A stretch of DNA of 10,621 bases from Desulfobacula sp. (GTDB taxonomy: Bacteria > Desulfobacterota > Desulfobacteria > Desulfobacterales > Desulfobacteraceae). The stretch lies in NCBI GenBank assembly GCA_027858355.1, contig JAQICW010000188.1, forward strand, positions 1-10,621, given 5' to 3'. The translations under genes were made by a program, and so were the position numbers. Shown piece after piece: positions 6,570 through 10,621 of the stretch. Under the pieces are notes generated by a model, which was not told the DNA's origin, did no database searches, and saw only the letters and a list, made by a program, of their open reading frames with translations. Position 1 is the first letter of the stretch. The number at the start of each line of letters is the position of its first letter.

Positions 6570-7397
6570 ATGGAATCAGAAATAAAAACCCACTATAATT
6601 CAGACAATCTCACTCAAAAGATTAAAACCGCATTAATCAAAGCAGGCAAAGACCTTTCAAATCTTGAACCGAAAGATCTTTCCCCCATTGATCAGATCCA
6701 CACCGGCGGAGCACGGTCCAGCATTGAGCTGTTCAAAAAATTAACCATCTCCCCTGATGCACAGGTCCTTGATGCCGGCTGTGGTATTGGAGGATCTTCA
6801 AGGCTTCTTGCCAGACAATTTAACTGCAGGGTTGTCGGCGTTGATCTGGCAGAAAAATTTATTGAATCGGCTATCTTTTTGACCCAGTGTACCAGACTTG
6901 AAAATCTTGTTTCTTTCCAACAGGGTTCTGTTCTTGACCTGCCTTTTGAAAACAATACATTTGATGCCATTTTATGCCAGCATATTCTAATGAACATTGA
7001 AGACAAATCAACAGCCGTCAAAGAATTTTTCAGGGTATTAAAACCCGATGGAAAGCTGATGTTACATGAAATAGAAAAGGGTGACAACGATTCCCTTCTT
7101 CTTCCCGTTCCATGGGCAGACAAGCCCTCTATATCATTTCTTGAATCCCGGGATGTCATGTCCCACATTTTTAAGGAACATGGGTTTGAAATAGAATTCT
7201 TTTCAGACCAAACCTCTAGTGCATGCACAGGGTGGGAAAAATTTAATGCGGTTTCCCAAAAAAAACCTCCCCAACCCAATGCTCTGGGTCTCGGTATCAT
7301 TTTTGGCTCCAATGCAAAATTTTTCGGTGAAAACATGCATGCAAATTTTAAAAATAATTCCATTTGTCTTGTTGAAGCTGTTCTGAAAAAAAGCTGA
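6570..7397 (+). CDS. Class I SAM-dependent methyltransferase
   Basis: This 275-residue cytosolic methyltransferase has a Rossmann fold. Motif I is VLDAGCGIGG (66-75), the acidic residue ending strand 2 is D92 in VVGVDLAE, and the motif III/IV region is FDAILCQHILMNIED (131-145). FRVLKPDGKLMLHE (154-167) is the typical post-motif strand. The N-terminal pattern, an Ala/Gly-rich helix followed by LSPIDQIHTGGARSSIEL (37-54), is shared with small-molecule methyltransferases of the sarcosine/dimethylglycine or UbiE/Coq5-like kind, but I cannot name the substrate. That pattern supports the ATG at 6570, although no Shine-Dalgarno is visible: only 10 nt separate the ATG from the palindromic element. 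It is 7 nt upstream of a TrmH-family gene, so the two are probably cotranscribed. Confidence 0.9.
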   Translation: MESEIKTHYNSDNLTQKIKTALIKAGKDLSNLEPKDLSPIDQIHTGGARSSIELFKKLTISPDAQVLDAGCGIGGSSRLLARQFNCRVVGVDLAEKFIESAIFLTQCTRLENLVSFQQGSVLDLPFENNTFDAILCQHILMNIEDKSTAVKEFFRVLKPDGKLMLHEIEKGDNDSLLLPVPWADKPSISFLESRDVMSHIFKEHGFEIEFFSDQTSSACTGWEKFNAVSQKKPPQPNALGLGIIFGSNAKFFGENMHANFKNNSICLVEAVLKKS

Positions 7398-7404
7398 AAT
7401 AAAA

Positions 7405-8208
7405 ATGGATACCTTTGGATTCACACGAAAAAAGCTGCTGCTGCTTTGCCCTGAAACCCAAAACAAGCATATTATAATCTGGCTATCCGGTTTTTATCAG
7501 AAATTAACCACCAATCGTGTCAACCCGGCATCTTTAGATCTTTTTACCCGCCAATATAATGTAATCCTTTTTTGGACGGGTATGGAACCTTTTATTAAAC
7601 CTGAATCCAATACCACAAGATTATGGATTGAAAGCATTTCCGACAGGATTCACTTTCATCGCTCTGCCATTGGCACCCCTGTCCGGGACCCTGATTTACT
7701 TGAACCTGTTCAGACAAATGCCATTCCTCTTTCTTATCGTCAACCAGGCTTTAATTGTCATCTTGCCCTGGATGGTCTCAGAAGCCTTTTTAATGTGGGA
7801 TCTATTTTCAGGACCTGTGATGCTGCAGGCTTTAAATCCATCATCCTCGGGAACACTCCAGGCAAAGAACATCCCGGTGTAAAAAAAACTGCCATGGGAA
7901 CTCATCAATGGGTTGAACAGGAAAAGACAAAAGATCTTGCCCAGACTTTACTTGAAAAAAAGAAAAAAGGATTCCATATCATTGGTGTTGAAACCATTAA
8001 AGAAGCCCGCCCCTTTTATGATATGCCCTGGGAAGACAACACCATCCTTGTATTTGGAAATGAAGAATATGGAATCTCATCACATGTCAGAAAAACCTGT
8101 GACTCCTTTGTTCATATCCCCATGTATGGCCGGAAAAATTCCCTTAATGTTGCCAATGCTGTAGCTGTCATTTGTTTTCAAGTTACAGGATCATTGTGCG
8201 GCAAGTGA
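7405..8208 (+). CDS. SpoU/TrmH-family RNA 2'-O-methyltransferase
   Basis: This 267-residue SPOUT enzyme is expected to 2'-O-methylate a ribose in tRNA or rRNA using SAM bound in a trefoil knot. All three SpoU motifs are present in the C-terminal half: motif 1 NVGSIFRTCDAAGF (130-143), motif 2 LVFGNEEYGIS (215-225) and motif 3 IPMYGRKNSLNVANAVAV (238-255). R136 is the conserved catalytic Arg position. Residues 1-115 do not look like the usual L30e-like substrate domain of this family, and I do not recognise them. No strong Shine-Dalgarno precedes ATG 7405, which lies 7 nt after the upstream methyltransferase, so coupling is likely. Its last 18 bp overlap the converging S4-domain gene. The exact RNA target cannot be told from the sequence. 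Confidence 0.9.
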   Translation: MDTFGFTRKKLLLLCPETQNKHIIIWLSGFYQKLTTNRVNPASLDLFTRQYNVILFWTGMEPFIKPESNTTRLWIESISDRIHFHRSAIGTPVRDPDLLEPVQTNAIPLSYRQPGFNCHLALDGLRSLFNVGSIFRTCDAAGFKSIILGNTPGKEHPGVKKTAMGTHQWVEQEKTKDLAQTLLEKKKKGFHIIGVETIKEARPFYDMPWEDNTILVFGNEEYGISSHVRKTCDSFVHIPMYGRKNSLNVANAVAVICFQVTGSLCGK

Positions 8209-8430
8209 GTCTTCCTGCAATTGTATTTCAAGGACAAGGCCGCCTGTCTGAATTGTGTCCCCGGGATATATTTTTTTGCGCTTCTGCGTTTCAATACTCC
8301 CGTTTACTTCCACAAAACCATCATTTATCATGAATTTGGCTTCCCCGCCGCTGGAAGCAATATTTTCAAACTTTAAAATCTTATACAATTCAACGGGTGC
8401 CTTGTTTATCTTAACAATTCTTTTATTCAT
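8191..8430 (-). CDS. Small S4-domain RNA-binding protein, YbcJ-like
   Basis: This 79-residue protein is essentially a lone S4 domain (about residues 12-70). The signature is PVELYKILKFENIASSGGEAKFMINDGFVEVNGSIETQKRKKIYPGD, given here as a motif spanning 12-58 with key residues G28-G29-E30-A31-K32, V40-E41-V42-N43-G44 and E47-T48. This matches the YbcJ/YaaA-type single-S4 proteins, which bind structured RNA, probably ribosomal or tRNA; the exact role is poorly defined. The start ATG (8428-8430) is preceded on the minus strand by AAGGGA with a 6-nt spacer. The stop lies inside the 3' end of the converging TrmH gene (18-bp overlap). It lies 55 bp downstream of the PIN toxin gene on the same strand, with no terminator between, so it may be read through from the toxin-antitoxin promoter. 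Confidence 0.85.
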   Translation of the reverse strand: MNKRIVKINKAPVELYKILKFENIASSGGEAKFMINDGFVEVNGSIETQKRKKIYPGDTIQTGGLVLEIQLQEDSLAAQ

Positions 8431-8485
8431 AATACGTCCCTTATCTAAGGTATACTTCCTTTACCTTTATTTCTTCTTTTTTTGA

Positions 8486-8896
8486 TTATTTTTGAATCCA
8501 GATTTTGATGAACTCTTTTGGAGACATGATATCGATATCAATATATTTTTTTATGTTCTTAAGGTGTTTGTCTCCAGAAATGATGATTTTACAGTCAAGA
8601 GCCACAGCACACTCAATGAATTTATTATCATCTGGATCATCTTCAACAACTTCAAGGTCAGGTGTTTTTGCAGTGAAAATAGAATTGTAACCCTCTGCAA
8701 ATAATTTTGTTAAGTTTTGTATTTCATTCTTATCTTGCAGGCCAAGCCTGTTAAGTACCTCAATATATTCTTCAATTATTTCTTGGGAAAAGCATAGGAT
8801 AATCTTTCCTTTTTTCCAGCAGTTAATTATCTCTCTTGGAACACCCCCAAAAAAGGAAGAAATAAAAACATTTGTATCAACGACAACTTTAAGCAC
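8486..8896 (-). CDS. PIN-domain toxin (ribonuclease) of a toxin-antitoxin pair
   Basis: This 136-residue PIN-fold protein is of the COG1569-like type, predicted to be a Mg-dependent endoribonuclease held inactive by its antitoxin. The acidic residues expected for metal binding are visible: D7 in VVVDTNVF, E42/E43 in EIIEEY, D90 in DDPDDNKFIECA (86-97) and D109 in SGDKHL. Length fits the family. The start is a GTG at 8894-8896; the first codons overlap the antitoxin stop by 8 bp, a common arrangement giving translational coupling. Only a weak purine signal lies upstream. The region is visibly AT-richer than the catabolic operon, which suits a mobile module. The RNA target is unknown. Confidence 0.9.
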   Translation of the reverse strand: MLKVVVDTNVFISSFFGGVPREIINCWKKGKIILCFSQEIIEEYIEVLNRLGLQDKNEIQNLTKLFAEGYNSIFTAKTPDLEVVEDDPDDNKFIECAVALDCKIIISGDKHLKNIKKYIDIDIMSPKEFIKIWIQK

Positions 8897-9137
8897 TTTT
8901 TGACCGCACTTGTTTTATTGCTTTTTCAATATCAGATTCAGAAATATTATTTTGGGTTAAGTTTTCACTGATTTTATCCCACAGATTATCTATATATGCA
9001 CTCATATCTCTTTCTTTTGTGTATTTCTCTAAAAGTTCACGCACGAGTTCACTTAAATTTTTCCCCTCAGCTTTAGCCAACTGACTGACTTTATTTTTCA
9101 GGTTCCGTTCGAGCCGAAGTATCATTTGAGTTGCCAA
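8889..9137 (-). CDS. Ribbon-helix-helix antitoxin, TTG start
   Basis: This 82-residue protein has an N-terminal RHH DNA-binding domain (about 1-44). A strand of alternating hydrophobics, QMILRLER (4-11), is followed by two helices including NLSELVRELLEKY (27-39). The acidic, helical C-terminus (about 45-82) is the expected toxin-neutralising part. The start is taken as TTG at 9135-9137 because AGGGAGG stands 7 nt upstream on the minus strand; the next ATG, four codons in, would be 19 nt away. It is followed directly by the PIN toxin with an 8-bp overlap. It probably represses its own promoter, with the inverted repeat at 9237-9258 as a candidate operator (inference). Confidence 0.85.
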   Translation of the reverse strand: MATQMILRLERNLKNKVSQLAKAEGKNLSELVRELLEKYTKERDMSAYIDNLWDKISENLTQNNISESDIEKAIKQVRSKSA

Positions 9138-9144
9138 GGTTAAG

Positions 9145-9151
9145 CCTCCCT
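9145..9151 (-). promoter_or_regulatory. Shine-Dalgarno that fixes the antitoxin's TTG start
   Basis: Minus-strand AGGGAGG followed by the 7-nt spacer CTTAACC and then TTG. The match to the anti-Shine-Dalgarno core is strong and the spacing is ideal for the TTG. It is too long (19 nt) for the in-frame ATG at codon 5. Confidence 0.75.
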
Positions 9152-9236
9152 GAATATATAAATATTCCCTTTTGTGTTTTATGAGTTAAACACTTGTTTT
9201 TCTAAAAAATAATTCTTTATAAAACACACACAACCC

Positions 9237-9258
9237 ATAACTTGTATATATAAGTTAT
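9237..9258. promoter_or_regulatory. 22-bp operator-like inverted repeat in the divergent region
   Basis: ATAACTT (9237-9243) and AAGTTAT (9252-9258) are perfect inverted arms around GTATATAT. With the central TATATA included, 10 of 11 base pairs are symmetric. It lies about 100 bp upstream of the antitoxin start and 174 bp upstream of apbE. RHH antitoxins bind short symmetric sites in their promoters, so it is a candidate autoregulatory operator. The surroundings are very AT-rich, which makes chance palindromes commoner. Confidence 0.4.
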
Positions 9259-9312
9259 ACAAAATATTTGAGTATGTCAACCAGGAGAACTGATTGTTTT
9301 TTGAAACTTAAC

Positions 9313-9342
9313 TTGATCAATTGATATTTTGCGGACTATAAA
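9313..9342 (+). promoter_or_regulatory. Candidate sigma-70 promoter for apbE
   Basis: TTGATC (9313-9318) is separated by 18 nt from TATAAA (9337-9342), pointing toward apbE. This leaves a leader of roughly 80 nt before ATG 9432. TTGATA at 9321-9326 is too close to serve as the -35. No other pair in this stretch looks better. Consensus similarity only. Confidence 0.4.
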
Positions 9343-9431
9343 GTCTGTAGAACCTGTTTTTAAAACTATGTATTGTATTGCGCAAAAAGAGGGTATGACA
9401 AAAAATGAAAAACAAAAAGAGAATTTTATAA

Positions 9432-10463
9432 ATGAAACAACCCAAACGCATCATTTTTTACATTTGCCTGTCTATTTTTATTTTCCATTCAAAAGGGCTT
9501 GCTGCTAACTTTGGAAAGGAGTACACCCTTTCCGGCAAGACCATGGGAACCTATTACACCATAAAATTTATCACTGCTAAAAAACCATCCCTGCCCCTGT
9601 GGAAAGCAAGGGTGGATAAAAGATTAAAAGACATCACTAAAAGACTGTCCATGTATGACCCTGAAAGTGAACTTTCTCATTTTAACCGTCAAGAGATTAA
9701 AACCCCGGTTCCGGTCTCTTCTGACTTTTATGACACAATGTTAACTGCTAAAAAGCTATATGACATGACAGACGGCTCCTGGGATGGGACTGTTAAGCCT
9801 CTGGTTGATCTCTGGGGATTTGGGACAAAAAAAAGCATCCACAAGATCCCTGAAGCCGATAAAATCGCTTTGGCCTTATCAAAAACCGGGTTTCACCACA
9901 TTGATATCAAAGCACAGCACACCCTTTTAAAAACCGCTGATATAACCCTTGACCTGGGGTCCATTGCAAAAGGCTATGGCGTGGATGCCATAGCTAAACT
10001 TTTTACCTCATCAGGCATCCATGATGTTCTTGTGGAAATAGGAGGAGAGCTTTATGGCTCAGGCACAAACAAAAAAGGAAAACCCTGGTCCGTGGGAATC
10101 AGCGAACCGGATAAACAATTTTCAAACCATAACCTATTTAAAATTATCCGCTTGAATAACCATGCCATTGCCACAAGTGGGAATTACAGGATTTTTTTTG
10201 AAGTAAATAAAAAAACCTATTCCCATATAATTGACCCTAAAACAGGATTTCCTGTTGACAACAAAATCGTCAGCGCATCGGTAATTTCAAAGGACTGCAC
10301 CTTTGCCGACGGCCTTGCCACAGCCCTTATGGTCATGGATGTGCAAAAGGCCATAGCCCTTGTGAACCGACTTGAGGATACAGAATGCCTGATCATCCAA
10401 AAAAAAGCGACCAAATTTATCAGCCATATATCTTACAATTTTGATCGCTTTGTGGTGAAATAA
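9432..10463 (+). CDS. apbE: FAD:protein FMN transferase (ApbE family)
   Basis: This 343-residue exported flavin transferase covalently attaches FMN, from FAD, to Thr/Ser of target proteins such as Rnf/Nqr subunits or flavin-carrying periplasmic reductases. A signal peptide spans about 1-25: basic MKQPKR, a hydrophobic core and a probable SPase I cut after GLA. There is no lipobox Cys, so it is predicted soluble in the periplasm rather than a lipoprotein. Family motifs in order are SGKTMGTYY (34-42), MYDPESELSHFN (74-85), DGSWDGTVKPLVDLWGFG (114-131), LDLGSIAKGYGVD (173-185), VEIGGE (201-206), HIIDPKTGFP (265-274) and DCTFADGLATALMVM (288-302), where D293 and T297 are the likely Mg ligands. 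Length is normal. The start is supported by the signal peptide; the Shine-Dalgarno is poor (AGAG, 9-10 nt upstream). No flavoprotein target gene is adjacent. Confidence 0.94.
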   Translation: MKQPKRIIFYICLSIFIFHSKGLAANFGKEYTLSGKTMGTYYTIKFITAKKPSLPLWKARVDKRLKDITKRLSMYDPESELSHFNRQEIKTPVPVSSDFYDTMLTAKKLYDMTDGSWDGTVKPLVDLWGFGTKKSIHKIPEADKIALALSKTGFHHIDIKAQHTLLKTADITLDLGSIAKGYGVDAIAKLFTSSGIHDVLVEIGGELYGSGTNKKGKPWSVGISEPDKQFSNHNLFKIIRLNNHAIATSGNYRIFFEVNKKTYSHIIDPKTGFPVDNKIVSASVISKDCTFADGLATALMVMDVQKAIALVNRLEDTECLIIQKKATKFISHISYNFDRFVVK

Positions 10464-10560
10464 TTTTAATTATTTATACGGGAGAGAAAAGGGTCGATAT
10501 TACCAATATTTGTATTTCCGACAGTTTCTTATTCCCTGTGTTCAATCAAGTCTTTCGGGG

Positions 10561-10620
10561 TTAAGATAAATTTTTTGAAATCACTTTCCCCAGCCGGCGG
10601 GCACCTTCTGCCAGCATGTC
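10561..10620 (-). CDS. Possible C-terminal end of a minus-strand gene
   Basis: Reading in from the right edge on the minus strand, 19 codons (DMLAEGARRLGKVISKNLS) lead to a TAA at 10561-10563. The amphipathic, basic ending resembles the last helix of many enzymes; an EGARRLGKVI-like helix is common at the end of PLP-dependent aminotransferases, but the fragment is too short to name. A second minus-strand frame is also open for 30 codons, to about 10528, so the frame choice is tentative. It would converge with apbE, leaving about 97 bp with no clear terminator. Confidence 0.35.
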   Translation of the reverse strand, partial: DMLAEGARRLGKVISKNLS

Positions 10621-10621
10621 T

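Larger units (their letters stand above)
9138..9431. other. Divergent AT-rich intergenic region (294 bp)
   Basis: This gene-free stretch separates the minus-strand antitoxin from plus-strand apbE and must carry promoters for both. It holds the operator-like repeat at 9237-9258 and the apbE promoter candidate. It also has a 10-bp inverted pair, TGTGTTTTAT (9173-9182) and ATAAAACACA (9219-9228), and a 9-bp direct repeat CAAAAAGAG (9383-9391 and 9413-9421) just before apbE. I could not pick a convincing -35/-10 pair for the antitoxin side; a TATAAA-like sequence on the minus strand near 9219 is possible. No tRNA, riboswitch or convincing small gene was seen. Confidence 0.6.

Noticed and set aside
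6692..7363. 223-residue minus-strand open frame opposite the SAM methyltransferase
   Set aside because: The plus strand has clear methyltransferase motifs throughout. The antisense product has no family features.
8439..8450. CCTTA-TC-TAAGG inverted repeat next to the S4 gene's ribosome binding site
   Set aside because: Arms of only 5 bp in a purine/pyrimidine-rich stretch. It could mask the SD but is too weak to call.
9395..9508. 37-codon ORF overlapping the apbE start in another frame
   Set aside because: The purine run AAGAGGG ends only 1 nt before its ATG, the product is low-complexity Lys/Asn/Phe-rich, and the frame runs through the apbE signal peptide. No coding evidence.
10464..10560. 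Terminator after apbE
   Set aside because: Only a 5-bp ATATT/AATAT stem is visible with no GC stem or T-run; not supportable.
1..10621. CRISPR array, tRNA or rRNA gene, phage or conjugation genes
   Set aside because: No regularly spaced repeats, no cloverleaf or rRNA-like stretches, and no integrase or phage protein among the recognised genes.

Overview
This window looks like chromosomal DNA from an anaerobic, fatty-acid and amino-acid oxidising bacterium, most likely a sulfate reducer of the Desulfobacterota (Desulfobacteraceae-like). That placement is an inference from gene content and moderate base composition; no rRNA or other taxonomic marker is present.

Positions 1-6497 (+ strand) hold the downstream part of a tightly packed operon, with gaps of 8-29 nt and mostly good Shine-Dalgarno sites. 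In order it encodes the C-terminus of an acyl-CoA dehydrogenase, a methylglutaconyl-CoA hydratase-like enoyl-CoA hydratase, a methylcrotonyl-CoA carboxylase-like carboxyltransferase (beta) subunit, an HMG-CoA lyase-like DRE-TIM enzyme, an XRE-cupin transcription regulator and an acetoacetyl-CoA synthetase. Read together this is a leucine/isovalerate-type branched-chain acyl-CoA oxidation route: dehydrogenate, carboxylate, hydrate, cleave to acetyl-CoA plus acetoacetate, then activate acetoacetate with ATP. The biotin carboxylase/biotin carrier partner, the electron-transfer flavoprotein and a thiolase are not in the window. Three enzymes depart from the textbook versions. The lyase-like protein has lost the cysteine in both of its Gly-Cys-Pro motifs, including the catalytic one. 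The carboxyltransferase has unusual C-terminal motifs. The dehydrogenase carries its glutamate where medium- and short-chain enzymes do, not where isovaleryl-CoA dehydrogenase does.

Positions 6498-6569 contain a 53-bp near-perfect palindrome with GGGGTCAGG ends and no U-tract, resembling REP/RAYT-type mobile palindromes more than a terminator. It abuts the start of a class I SAM-dependent methyltransferase (6570-7397). A SpoU/TrmH-family RNA methyltransferase with an unrecognised N-terminal third follows (7405-8208).

Positions 8191-9137 (- strand) hold a small S4 RNA-binding protein, whose end overlaps the converging TrmH gene by 18 bp, and an AT-rich RHH antitoxin / PIN toxin pair with TTG and GTG starts and an 8-bp overlap. 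The 294-bp divergent region 9138-9431 has a 22-bp operator-like inverted repeat and a plausible sigma-70 promoter. It leads into apbE (9432-10463, +), encoding an exported FAD:protein FMN transferase. The last 158 bp hold no complete gene; a short minus-strand C-terminus may enter from the right edge.

The best candidate for something undescribed is the operon's variant lyase and carboxyltransferase pair, which may point to a modified reaction or a non-canonical substrate. I do not see a wholly novel system.
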